In this document: in pieces, positions 16,261 to 23,595 of the stretch
Position numbering within the stretch: position 1 is the stretch's first letter
Layout: each line of letters starts with the position of its first letter
From: HGM04593 sp045634365
GTDB lineage: Bacteria; Bacteroidota; Bacteroidia; Bacteroidales; Bacteroidaceae
Direction: 5' to 3'
Length of the DNA stretch: 35,719 bases
NCBI GenBank assembly: GCA_045634365.1
Contig: JAZRAC010000040.1
Span: forward strand, 1-35,719
Notes under the pieces: model-generated
Told to the model about the DNA's origin: nothing
Databases searched by the model: none
What the model saw: only the letters and a program-made list of their open reading frames with translations
Position numbers and translations under genes: made by a program

Positions 16261-16306
16261 TAAAGGCCGGCAAAGCCGACCCTGTTACATCAATAGCGCA
16301 AATTTA
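16261..16306 (-). promoter_or_regulatory. Leader of the TonB receptor operon with a -7-like element and hairpin
   Basis: On the minus strand TAAATTTG (16306-16299) matches TAnnTTTG, but the nearest TTTG is only 12 bp upstream, so the match is imperfect. Between it and the ATG lies GTCGGC-TTT-GCCGGC (about 16266-16280), a small hairpin with one wobble pair. Confidence 0.4.
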
Positions 16307-16377
16307 ATAAAAAACTACCAAAAGACAGATGGTTTTTCACCTTTTATTAAGCGTCAACATCTTATTAAACGTTAACA

Positions 16378-16998
16378 TCAATACTTTTTCCAATCGCACT
16401 CATTCTCCTTTTCGGGGATAAGTTCCCACAGAAGAGGGATAAGAACCTTCACCACAATTTCGTCGTTAAGACGATGCTCCCCACAGAACCAACGGCAACG
16501 CTCCTCGCCGTAGAGGCTTGCCATCAATGGGCGAAACTGCACCACCGGGTCTTTATCGCCGAAGAGCCCAATCACAAGCTCCTTTTCACGCTCGTCGACA
16601 CCCGCAAACTGCCCCCTCTCCATCTGTTTGAAACGCTCAACGACTGCCTTATCGATGCGAAATTCAGTTGCGCCATCGGCTCTTTTCGATGTATATTTAT
16701 TGCGCCCCATTTTACCGAACAGCAGAGAGCGCGACATTTCAAACGAGGGGTTCACCACCACACGCGGCACTCCCCACAGTTGCTGTGTATACATTCCACC
16801 CATAGAGGTTCCTATCACAATTTCGGGTTTCTCCCGCTCCACAATGCCACGTAAAAGCTCCATTGCCTCAAAAGGGTCCACGGGAAGGTCGGGGGCTATC
16901 ACCTGCCAGCCGGACAAACGACGGCGCAGGCACATTACCGTGCCCGAACTACCCGACGAGGCAAAACCGTGAACATACATAAGTTTTCTCCTTTCCAT
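16378..16998 (-). CDS. YqiA/YcfP-type alpha/beta hydrolase
   Basis: I begin this at the ATG of 16998 (206 aa, MERRKLMYVHGFASSG). The frame extends further upstream, but only through the terminator of trpB2. The protein has the oxyanion-region YVHGFASSGSSGT and the nucleophile elbow GTSMGG (Ser in the middle), with a late Asp (FGDKDPVV) and His (GEHRLND) completing the triad. This fits the small UPF0227/YqiA esterase family. It lies downstream of trpB2, separated from it by a terminator. Substrate is unknown. Confidence 0.82.
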   Translation of the reverse strand: MERRKLMYVHGFASSGSSGTVMCLRRRLSGWQVIAPDLPVDPFEAMELLRGIVEREKPEIVIGTSMGGMYTQQLWGVPRVVVNPSFEMSRSLLFGKMGRNKYTSKRADGATEFRIDKAVVERFKQMERGQFAGVDEREKELVIGLFGDKDPVVQFRPLMASLYGEERCRWFCGEHRLNDEIVVKVLIPLLWELIPEKENECDWKKY

Positions 16999-17011
16999 CG
17001 ATATTTTCTCT

Positions 17012-17044
17012 AAAAAACAAGAGGCCGACAAGCGCCGGCCCCTC
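17012..17044 (-). terminator. Terminator of trpB2
   Basis: On the minus strand a GAG-GGCCG...CGGCC-TC hairpin (17044-17021) is followed by TTGTTTTTT. It lies a few bases beyond the trpB2 stop and upstream of the hydrolase start, which argues for the later start of the hydrolase. Confidence 0.75.
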
Positions 17045-17052
17045 ATAATCTT

Positions 17053-18408
17053 TTATTTTATTGAGTTTGCGAGATTTTTCTCAATCTCTTCGTCGCTTAT
17101 AGTGTAGTTATTCAAACTGCCCGAAATATATTGGTCGTAGGCAGTCATATCCATCAGGCCGTGCCCCGATAAACAGAAGAGAATTACCTTCTCCTCGCCC
17201 GTAGCCTTGCACTTTTCAGCCTCGGCAATTGTGGCGGCAATAGCGTGACACGACTCGGGAGCAGGCACAATTCCCTCGGCCTTTGCAAAGAGAAGACCGG
17301 CGTTGAACGAATCGAGCTGACTAATATCGGCCGCCTCCATAAGGCCATCCTTCAACAACTGCGACACAATAACGCCCGCACCGTGGTAGCGCAAGCCTCC
17401 TGCGTGAATATTAGCCGGCTTAAAATTGTGGCCCAAAGAGAACATAGGCATCAAGGGAGTGTATCCTGTCTCGTCGCCAAAGTCGTAACAGAAACGGCCA
17501 CGCGACAATTTGGGGCACGATTCAGGCTCGGCAGCAACGAAACGGGTGCTCTTCTCACCCTTTATATTGTGACGCATAAAGGGGAAGGCAATTCCCGAGA
17601 AGTTGGAACCGCCGCCGAAACAACCTATAACAATGTCGGGATATTCACCGGCCATAGCCATCTGCTTCTCCGCTTCAAGGCCTATGATAGTTTGGTGCAG
17701 ACTCACGTGGCTCATAACCGAACCAAGGGCATATTTGCAGTTAGGAGTGGTGCGGGCAAGCTCCACCGCCTCGCTGATAGCCGTTCCCAGCGACCCCTGA
17801 TGGTTGGGATTCACCGTGATAATATCCTTTCCCGCACGGGTGGACATTGAGGGCGAGGGGGTAACCTGCGCACCGAATGTCTGCATTACACTGCGGCGAT
17901 AAGGCTTCTGCTCATAACTCAATTTCACCTGATACACCGCACACTCCAATCCAAAAACCTTGGTTGCGTACGAGAGAGCCGCGCCCCACTGTCCGGCACC
18001 TGTTTCGGTGGTAACATTGGTGGTACCCTCTATTTTGCAATAGTAGGCCTGTGGCAAGGCCGAATTAAGTTTGTGAGAGCCGATGGGGCTCACACTCTCG
18101 TTCTTGAAGTATATGTGTGCGGGTGTTCCAAGAGCCTTTTCAAGGCCGTATGCACGTACAAGGGGAGTTGAACGATAGTAGCGATACATCTCCTGCACAG
18201 GCTCGGGAATATCAATCCACGCATCGGTGAAGTTAAGCTCTTGGCGTGCCGACTCGGCCGACAACAGTTTCGACAACTCCTCCACCGTTATTGGCTCGCG
18301 AGTTTTTGGGTCGAGCATCGGTTCGGGCTTGTTCACCATTTCAGCCTGAATATTATACCACTGTGTGGGTATTTCGTTCTCTTGTAAGAAATAGCGTTTC
18401 TGTTTCAT
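17053..18408 (-). CDS. trpB2: TrpB2, stand-alone tryptophan synthase beta-like enzyme
   Basis: This 451-aa PLP enzyme is of the TrpB2 class, longer than ordinary TrpB (about 400 aa). The PLP-binding Lys113 is in PIGSHKLNSA, and the glycine-rich phosphate loop is CFGGGSNF. Segments such as TTETGAGQWG and AAEPESCPKL are typical of the class. TrpB makes tryptophan from indole and serine; TrpB2 members act without TrpA and are thought to salvage indole. No trpA or other trp gene is adjacent. Upstream lies a leader peptide with three Trp codons and an attenuator hairpin, strong evidence that the gene responds to tryptophan supply and thus for its role in Trp synthesis. Confidence 0.93.
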   Translation of the reverse strand: MKQKRYFLQENEIPTQWYNIQAEMVNKPEPMLDPKTREPITVEELSKLLSAESARQELNFTDAWIDIPEPVQEMYRYYRSTPLVRAYGLEKALGTPAHIYFKNESVSPIGSHKLNSALPQAYYCKIEGTTNVTTETGAGQWGAALSYATKVFGLECAVYQVKLSYEQKPYRRSVMQTFGAQVTPSPSMSTRAGKDIITVNPNHQGSLGTAISEAVELARTTPNCKYALGSVMSHVSLHQTIIGLEAEKQMAMAGEYPDIVIGCFGGGSNFSGIAFPFMRHNIKGEKSTRFVAAEPESCPKLSRGRFCYDFGDETGYTPLMPMFSLGHNFKPANIHAGGLRYHGAGVIVSQLLKDGLMEAADISQLDSFNAGLLFAKAEGIVPAPESCHAIAATIAEAEKCKATGEEKVILFCLSGHGLMDMTAYDQYISGSLNNYTISDEEIEKNLANSIK

Positions 18409-18431
18409 ATTTTGTATTATTAAATTTCAAT

Positions 18432-18504
18432 AAAAAAACCGGCCTCTACAAGACCGGCTATCATATCCGCAACTACATATTGAACAAATATGCGGCAACC
18501 GATC
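18432..18504 (-). promoter_or_regulatory. Trp attenuator: alternative antiterminator and terminator hairpins
   Basis: On the minus strand the terminator is GCCGGTCTT (18458-18450), loop GTA, GAGGCCGGT (18446-18438), then TTTTTT. Upstream GATCGGT (18504-18498) can pair fully (two wobbles) with GCCGGTC (18458-18452), which destroys the terminator. TGCCGC (18497-18492), next to it, can pair with GTGGCA (18529-18524), which covers the last Trp codon. A ribosome stalled on the Trp codons would block the latter pairing and free the antiterminator. The pairings are seen; the mechanism follows the classical trp attenuation model. Confidence 0.82.
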
Positions 18505-18510
18505 GCGAGT

Positions 18511-18558
18511 CTACCCCGAGATGTGCCACCACCAATATCTGTTCATTGTATTTGTCAT
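18511..18558 (-). CDS. trpB2 leader peptide with three consecutive Trp codons
   Basis: Fifteen codons from ATG (18558-18556) to TAG (18513-18511) read MTNTMNRYWWWHISG; a second ATG at 18546-18544 would give MNRYWWWHISG. Three tandem TGG codons occupy 18534-18526. TGG is rare, and a run of three in a short frame right after a promoter and just before a terminator hairpin is the hallmark of a Trp-sensing leader peptide. It lies about 27 bases downstream of the expected transcription start and 102 bases ahead of the trpB2 start. Confidence 0.85.
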   Translation of the reverse strand: MTNTMNRYWWWHISG

Positions 18559-18590
18559 AATTACCTGTTTCTGTTGTTCTTTTACGGTTG

Positions 18591-18621
18591 CGAAGATAGA
18601 TATATTTTTTATCCCCGCAAA
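18591..18621 (-). promoter_or_regulatory. Promoter of the trpB2 leader transcript
   Basis: On the minus strand TTTG (18621-18618), a 19-bp spacer and TATCTTCG (18598-18591) match the Bacteroidales promoter with one change in the -7 box. Start of transcription is expected near 18585, giving a leader of about 177 bases. Confidence 0.75.
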
Positions 18622-18647
18622 TAATTGTATCAAAAAATCTTATACCT

Positions 18648-19349
18648 CTACTCAAAATAGAGCGACAGCACCACCATTTTGGAGACAATTTTGTCTACCG
18701 AGCGGGTATATTTCAATGCATTCTCATCTATAATATCCTTACGCTCCTTTTCCAGCACATCGGTGAGGCTGAATGCAAATTTAAGCTCGGGAATAAGTTT
18801 GAAGAAGGGAAGATAAAAGTCGCAGCCCATTCCCACCTCCACCATACAATCGAACTTTTTAAAAAGGATGGGGCGTTGTTTCTTCACCGTGAGGTTCATC
18901 ATAGGCGCAATGCCGGCTGTAAGGTAGGGGCGATAGTTATTGAAACGCTCGGCGGCAAACTTCACGTGAGCGGGGAAGGACAAATAGGTAGTCTTTACCT
19001 GCTGGCTCTCTTTCAATCCGCTTGTCGCATCGCGGAATTTTATGGTATTCTGCCCAAAATGGAGAGTGGGCAACAACCTCACCGAAAAGTGGTTACTCAA
19101 ACGAAGGTCGGCAAGCACACCCACCGTAAAGCCCGGATTATAGGCTGCAATATCGGCGAACCACTGCTCGCCATTCTCGGTAACAAAGCCATTGTTGGTA
19201 AATTCCATATCCTGCAAATGCACACCCACAAAAAATCCATAGTGCAGGCGACGAAAATCTATATAAGGCTTATTCTGCACCTTGCGCTCCTGTGCAAAAA
19301 GAGCTACGGGCAGCGACAACAACAATAATATGTATAAAAACTTCTTCAT
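18648..19349 (-). CDS. porT: PorT-like outer-membrane protein (type IX secretion/gliding)
   Basis: The ATG at 19349 is chosen because it gives a clean signal peptide (MKKFLYILLLLSLPVALFAQ) and lies below the promoter; the frame runs further upstream. The 233-aa mature-length protein matches the PorT family: LHYGFFVGVHLQDMEF, PGFTVGVLADLRLSNHFSVR, then NNYRPYLTAGIAPMMNL, and a late GCDFYLPFFKLIPELKFAFS. PorT is an eight-strand outer-membrane barrel required for type IX secretion in Porphyromonas. No other T9SS gene is in the window. Family recognition is strong; whether the strain has a working T9SS cannot be judged here. Confidence 0.85.
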   Translation of the reverse strand: MKKFLYILLLLSLPVALFAQERKVQNKPYIDFRRLHYGFFVGVHLQDMEFTNNGFVTENGEQWFADIAAYNPGFTVGVLADLRLSNHFSVRLLPTLHFGQNTIKFRDATSGLKESQQVKTTYLSFPAHVKFAAERFNNYRPYLTAGIAPMMNLTVKKQRPILFKKFDCMVEVGMGCDFYLPFFKLIPELKFAFSLTDVLEKERKDIIDENALKYTRSVDKIVSKMVVLSLYFE

Positions 19350-19390
19350 AACATTACAATAACGTATTTTAAAGCCGCTTATTGCTTGTG

Positions 19391-19422
19391 CGAAGGTAAA
19401 AAAAAGAGAGGATATATGCAAA
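19391..19422 (-). promoter_or_regulatory. Promoter of porT
   Basis: On the minus strand TTTG (19422-19419), a 20-bp spacer and TACCTTCG (19398-19391) lie about 42 bp upstream of the ATG. Confidence 0.7.
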
Positions 19423-19476
19423 TTGTAAAAATATGTTAAAAACCGAATTTGATAGAGACCATAAGACAAAAAGCAC

Positions 19477-19484
19477 TATCTTCG
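19477..19484 (+). promoter_or_regulatory. -7-like element of the ferredoxin gene
   Basis: TATCTTCG fits the -7 consensus with one change. The nearest upstream TTTG (19448-19451) is 25 bp away, a little far. It lies 32 bp before the ATG. Confidence 0.45.
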
Positions 19485-19516
19485 TGGCGGATAAATACAA
19501 TTTAAATTTTACAACT

Positions 19517-19684
19517 ATGGCTTACGTAATTTCAGACGACTGCGTTGCTTGCGGTACCTGTATCGACGAATGTCCTCAGGGCGCAATTTCAGAGGGTGAC
19601 AAATACTCTATCGACCCCGAATTGTGTATAGATTGCGGTTCTTGCGCAAGTGTATGTCCTTCAGAGGCTATTCACGAGGGTTAA
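19517..19684 (+). CDS. 2[4Fe-4S] ferredoxin
   Basis: This 55-aa protein from ATG 19517 carries two classical cluster motifs, CVACGTCIDECP and CIDCGSCASVCP, four cysteines each, in a clostridial-type ferredoxin of the usual length. The frame continues upstream without a start that fits the family, so the short form is right. Such ferredoxins carry low-potential electrons for pyruvate:ferredoxin oxidoreductase and similar enzymes in the anaerobic cytoplasm. It is a single-gene unit between a divergent promoter and a strong terminator. Confidence 0.95.
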   Translation: MAYVISDDCVACGTCIDECPQGAISEGDKYSIDPELCIDCGSCASVCPSEAIHEG

Positions 19685-19710
19685 TCCACAAGACGCACAC
19701 AAGCAAATTA

Positions 19711-19745
19711 AAAGAGCCCGGCCTTCAAAAGGCGGGCTCTTTTTT
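19711..19745 (+). terminator. Terminator of the ferredoxin gene
   Basis: AAAGAGCCCG (19711-19720) plus CCTT pair with AAGG plus CGGGCTCTTT (ending near 19742), with one bulged G, followed by a T-run. Confidence 0.88.
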
Positions 19746-19778
19746 AGATTAAAAACATTTCTTTCAAAATTTCTTATT

Positions 19779-19871
19779 ATGAAACTGCTCGTTCACATAA
19801 TAGTAAAATCGGCAATTATTATCGCAATATCCGTTGCCGCCTACCTTATATATATAAATTTCATTGCCTAA
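19779..19871 (+). CDS. Possible 30-aa single-pass membrane peptide
   Basis: ATG 19779 opens a 30-codon frame. The product begins MKLLVHIIVKSAIIIAISVA and continues as one hydrophobic helix of about 22 residues with a basic N-terminal side. The start follows the ferredoxin terminator, so it would need its own promoter, and none is clear. Small membrane peptides of this size are common but usually unannotated in Bacteroidales. I do not recognise it; an accidental frame is possible. Confidence 0.35.
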   Translation: MKLLVHIIVKSAIIIAISVAAYLIYINFIA

Positions 19872-19907
19872 TAGATTGCAACCACGGCTGACAAGGCACA
19901 TTTACAT

Positions 19908-19943
19908 AAAAAACAGGCTGTGCCATAAAAAGCACAGCCTGTT
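19908..19943 (-). terminator. Terminator of the rubrerythrin gene
   Basis: A perfect 12-bp stem, AACAGGCTGTGC/GCACAGCCTGTT, with an 8-base loop, followed on the minus strand by a run of T. Confidence 0.88.
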
Positions 19944-19961
19944 ACACCAAAAGATATTTTA

Positions 19962-20501
19962 TCAATAATTCTCGGGCTTAATTTGGAAATATGCCTTAGG
20001 GTGTGAGCACACGGGGCACATTTCGGGAGCCATCTTGCCAAAGTGCAAGTGACCGCAGTTGCGACACTGCCACACGCAATCCTGCTCGCGGCTGAACACC
20101 TGCCCATTCTGTACATTCTGCAACAATTTATTGTAACGCTCTTCGTGAACAGCCTCAACCTTGGCAACAGCCTCGAACATTGCGGCAATCTCCATAAAGC
20201 CCTCTTCGCGAGCCTCTTTGGCCATTGTGGGGTACATATCTGTCCACTCGTAATTCTCGCCGGCAGCAGCATCCACAAGATTTTCGGCTGTGCCCTCGAT
20301 GCCGTGAACGAGTTTGTACCACATCTTGGCGTGCTCTTTCTCCTGGTCGGCAGTCTCTTGGAATATTGCAGCAATCTGCTCGTAACCCTCTTTTTTCGCC
20401 TTGCTTGCGTAATATGTATATTTATTACGCGCCTGGCTCTCACCTGCAAACGCTGCCCACAAGTTAGCCTCGGTCTTTGTTCCTTTCAATGATTTATCCA
20501 T
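19962..20501 (-). CDS. rbr: Rubrerythrin
   Basis: I start this at the ATG of 20501 (179 aa, MDKSLKGTKTEANLWAAFAG); a frame 11 codons longer has no better start. The N-terminal four-helix bundle carries di-iron ligands in GESQARNKY, ADQEKEHAKMW, AKVEAVHEERY and neighbouring Glu residues. The C-terminus (about 145-179) is a rubredoxin-like domain with CRNCG and CPVC. Rubrerythrin reduces hydrogen peroxide in the cytoplasm of anaerobes. It is monocistronic with its own terminator. A 15-bp near-palindrome sits 28 bp upstream of the start. Confidence 0.96.
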   Translation of the reverse strand: MDKSLKGTKTEANLWAAFAGESQARNKYTYYASKAKKEGYEQIAAIFQETADQEKEHAKMWYKLVHGIEGTAENLVDAAAGENYEWTDMYPTMAKEAREEGFMEIAAMFEAVAKVEAVHEERYNKLLQNVQNGQVFSREQDCVWQCRNCGHLHFGKMAPEMCPVCSHPKAYFQIKPENY

Positions 20502-20528
20502 AATAGTAATTATTAAATTGTTTATCCT

Positions 20529-20543
20529 GTGCAATTATCGCAC
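20529..20543 (-). promoter_or_regulatory. Near-palindrome upstream of rubrerythrin
   Basis: GTGCAATTATCGCAC differs from its own reverse complement at only three positions. It lies between the expected promoter region and the ATG, so a redox-responsive operator (a PerR- or OxyR-like role) is conceivable. The binding protein is unknown. Confidence 0.3.
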
Positions 20544-20594
20544 ATTTCTGCAAAAATCGCAATATAAAAATCAAAATAGTCCTTAATTTTAACA

Positions 20595-22238
20595 TTATTT
20601 ACATCCTGCGCAACGAGGCTTTATCTGCTTGAAGAAGTCGTTGCCCTTGTCGTCCACGAGAATGAATGCGGGGAAGTCCTCAACCTCAATTTTCCATATT
20701 GCCTCCATTCCAAGCTCGGGATACTCCACACACTCGATGCTCTTTATATTATTCTGCGCAAGGATTGCTGCGGGGCCGCCGATGGAGCCAAGATAGAAGC
20801 CTCCGTGTTTCTTGCAAGCGTCGGTCACCTGCTGGCTGCGGTTACCCTTGGCAAGCATAATCATCGAACCGCCATTCTCTTGGAAGAGGTCGACATAAGA
20901 GTCCATACGACCGGCAGTGGTGGGGCCCATAGAGCCACAGGGCATTCCTGCGGGAGTTTTCGCGGGGCCTGCATAGTAGATGGGGTGATCCTTAATATAC
21001 TGAGGCAATCCCTCGCCACGGTCGATACGCTCTTTGAGTTTCGCGTGTGCAATGTCGCGGCCCACGATAATTGTACCATTGAGCGAGAGGCGGGTGGCAA
21101 TGGGATACTGCGAGAGCTGTGCACACACCTCCTTCATCGGGCGGTTAAGGTCGACACGCACAATATCACCCTCACCGGCATTGCGCAATGCCTCGGGAAT
21201 GAGGGTTGCAGGCTGGTCGTCGAGTTTCTCAATCCAAATACCGTCCTTGTTTATTTTTGCCTTTATGTTACGGTCGGCCGAACAGCTTACGCCCATACCC
21301 ACAGGGCAGCTTGCGCCGTGACGGGGCAGACGAACCACACGAATGTCGTGAGCAAGGTATTTACCGCCGAATTGTGCTCCAAGGCCTATGCGGTGAGCCT
21401 CGTCGAGCAACTGCTTTTCAAGCTCAATATCGCGGAAGGCACGGCCTGTTTCGTCGCCTGTGGTGGGGAGATTGTCGTAGAAGTGAGTAGATGCCAATTT
21501 TACGGTCAACAGGTTCTTCTCGGCCGATGTTCCACCAATAACAAATGCTATATGATAAGGAGGGCAGGCGGCTGTACCCAGGCTCTTCATCTTCTCCACA
21601 AGGAAGGGAACGAGAGTCGCGGGGTTCAACAGAGCCTTTGTTTCCTGATAAAGGTAGGTTTTATTGGCCGAACCGCCACCCTTTGTCACCATAAGGAATT
21701 TATACTCCATTCCCTCGGTTGCCTCAATATCAATCTGTGCAGGAAGGTTGCAACGGGTGTTAACCTCGTCGTACATATTTAGTGGAGCATTCTGGCTGTA
21801 ACGCAGATTCTCCTGTGTGTATGTGTCGTAGACGCCGCGTGCAAGAGCCTCCTCGTCGCAGAAGCCTGTCCACACTTGCTGGCCCTTCTCGCCGTGGATA
21901 ATTGCGGTACCTGTATCCTGACAAAGAGGCAACTGCCCCTTGCAGGCAACCTCGGCATTGCGCAGAAAGGTGAGAGCAACATATTTGTCATTCTCGCTCG
22001 CCTCGGGGTCGGTGAGAATTTTTGCCACCTGTTCGTTGTGTGCACGACGAAGCATAAACGACACATCGCGGAAGGCTGTACGCGACATAAGTGTCAACGC
22101 CTCGGGGCTGATTTTCAGCATAGGTTTACCTTCAAAATCTCCAACCGACACTCCCTCTTTTGATAGGAGATAATACTCTGTTGTGTCGGCGCCCTGTTGG
22201 AACATATGGGCGAATTTAAATTCGGGAATTGCTGCCAT
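20595..22238 (-). CDS. fumA: Class I fumarate hydratase (4Fe-4S)
   Basis: This 547-aa protein is a full-length class I fumarase with both halves fused. Cluster cysteines are C106 (LPLCQDTGT), C225 (GTAACPPYHIAF) and C319 (GVSCSADRN), aligning with C105, C224 and C318 of E. coli FumA. It interconverts fumarate and malate and, in Bacteroidales, runs mainly in the reductive branch towards succinate and propionate. The enzyme is oxygen-labile, which fits the anaerobic protective genes nearby. It follows hflX by 41 bases with an A/G-rich site just before the ATG, so it may be co-transcribed with it. Confidence 0.96.
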   Translation of the reverse strand: MAAIPEFKFAHMFQQGADTTEYYLLSKEGVSVGDFEGKPMLKISPEALTLMSRTAFRDVSFMLRRAHNEQVAKILTDPEASENDKYVALTFLRNAEVACKGQLPLCQDTGTAIIHGEKGQQVWTGFCDEEALARGVYDTYTQENLRYSQNAPLNMYDEVNTRCNLPAQIDIEATEGMEYKFLMVTKGGGSANKTYLYQETKALLNPATLVPFLVEKMKSLGTAACPPYHIAFVIGGTSAEKNLLTVKLASTHFYDNLPTTGDETGRAFRDIELEKQLLDEAHRIGLGAQFGGKYLAHDIRVVRLPRHGASCPVGMGVSCSADRNIKAKINKDGIWIEKLDDQPATLIPEALRNAGEGDIVRVDLNRPMKEVCAQLSQYPIATRLSLNGTIIVGRDIAHAKLKERIDRGEGLPQYIKDHPIYYAGPAKTPAGMPCGSMGPTTAGRMDSYVDLFQENGGSMIMLAKGNRSQQVTDACKKHGGFYLGSIGGPAAILAQNNIKSIECVEYPELGMEAIWKIEVEDFPAFILVDDKGNDFFKQIKPRCAGCK

Positions 22239-22279
22239 CTTTTCTCTTTTTTATGTTTAACAATTATATTTTTACTGCT

Positions 22280-23530
22280 TTACTCCTCGTCGTATGTTTG
22301 ATAGAGGAAGTCGTTGTAAGGATATTTCTGCACGTGAAGCTCGCACACGCGCTTGTATATAATCTCTTTAAGGTCGTCGATATTCTGTTTCTCGCGTGCC
22401 GACACAAATATGCAGTTGTCGGCAAGGCGTGCCATCCACGAGGCTTTAAGCTCGTCGAGGGTTATATTCTCTTTGGTGCGCGGGGTGAGGTCGTCCTCCT
22501 CCTTGGGCACATAGGTGAATGCGTCTATCTTGTTGAAGATTACCATCTGGGGTTTGTCGCCGCATTTAAGGTCGGCGAGAGTCTTTTCAACCACCGATAT
22601 TTGGTCCTCAAACTCGGGGTGCGACACATCTACCACGTGGAGCAAAAGGTCGGCCTCGCGCACTTCGTCGAGGGTGGATTTAAAGGACTCCACAAGGTCG
22701 GTGGGGAGCTTGCGTATGAACCCTACCGTGTCGGACAACAAGAAGGGAAGATTCTCTATTATTACCTTGCGCACCGTTGTATCGAGCGTGGCAAAGAGTT
22801 TATTCTCGGCAAACACCTCGCTCTTGGCTAGCAGATTCATAAGAGTGGATTTTCCCACGTTGGTGTAACCCACAAGCGCCACACGGATAAGACGGCCGCG
22901 GTTCTTGCGCTGTATGGACTTCTGACGGTCTATCTGCGACAACTGCTCTTTGAGCAACGACATACGGTTGAGGATTATACGGCGGTCCATTTCGAGCTGC
23001 GTCTCACCCGGGCCACGCAATCCCACGCTGCCACCCTTGCCACTGCCCGAGCCGCCACCCTGACGTTCAAGGTGAGTCCACAGGCGTTGCAGACGGGGAA
23101 GCATATATTTATACTGCGCAAGCTCCACCTGCACCTTTGCATGGGCCGTTTGGGCACGCATCGCAAAAATATCGAGGATGAGTGAGGTGCGGTCGAGTAT
23201 CTTTATTTTAAGTTCTTTTTCTATATTGCGCAACTGCTTTGCCGATAGTTCATCGTCGAAAATCACCATTCCAATCTCGTCGTCAGTATCCTTGCGGGCC
23301 TCCACATAACTCGCAAGCTCCAACAACTTTCCGCTGCCCACATAGGTTACAGGGTGCGGATGGTCTATTCTTTGCGTAAAGCGTTTCACCACCTCGGCAC
23401 CGGCAGTCTGAGCAAGGAATTCAAGCTCATCGAGATACTCGTTGGTCTTACGCTCATTCTGCGTGGAGGTTATAAGACCCACCAATATGGCAGTCTCTTT
23501 TTTGGTGGTGGATATTACAAATTCTTTCAT
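22280..23530 (-). CDS. hflX: GTPase HflX
   Basis: This 416-aa ribosome-associated GTPase has the HflX N-terminal domain (about 20-200, with HPVTYVGSGKLLEL and the GLRGPGETQLEMDRR linker). The G domain has G1 GYTNVGKS (221-228), G3 DTVGF and G4 NKID. It ends with a charged, aromatic tail. HflX splits stalled or vacant 70S ribosomes under stress. A Gly/Ser-rich insertion near residues 158-170 precedes the linker, as in many homologues. It lies 65 bases after dprA and may be read with it. Confidence 0.96.
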   Translation of the reverse strand: MKEFVISTTKKETAILVGLITSTQNERKTNEYLDELEFLAQTAGAEVVKRFTQRIDHPHPVTYVGSGKLLELASYVEARKDTDDEIGMVIFDDELSAKQLRNIEKELKIKILDRTSLILDIFAMRAQTAHAKVQVELAQYKYMLPRLQRLWTHLERQGGGSGSGKGGSVGLRGPGETQLEMDRRIILNRMSLLKEQLSQIDRQKSIQRKNRGRLIRVALVGYTNVGKSTLMNLLAKSEVFAENKLFATLDTTVRKVIIENLPFLLSDTVGFIRKLPTDLVESFKSTLDEVREADLLLHVVDVSHPEFEDQISVVEKTLADLKCGDKPQMVIFNKIDAFTYVPKEEDDLTPRTKENITLDELKASWMARLADNCIFVSAREKQNIDDLKEIIYKRVCELHVQKYPYNDFLYQTYDEE

Positions 23531-23595
23531 CTATTCTGCAACTTCTCTAATTCTTTTGCTAATATACAACAAATTCTTTACACTTTCGCCATTCA

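Noticed and set aside
16999..17046. Longer N-terminus of the YqiA-type hydrolase
   Set aside because: It would be encoded by the terminator hairpin of trpB2; the ATG at 16998 directly precedes the family's first strand.
18432..18458. Simple terminator of porT
   Set aside because: It lies 190 bases from the porT stop, beyond a new promoter and a Trp-rich leader frame, and close to the trpB2 start, so an attenuator explains it better, although it could also stop read-through.
19350..19469. Longer N-terminus of the PorT-like protein
   Set aside because: It would run through the promoter and move the signal peptide 40 residues inward.
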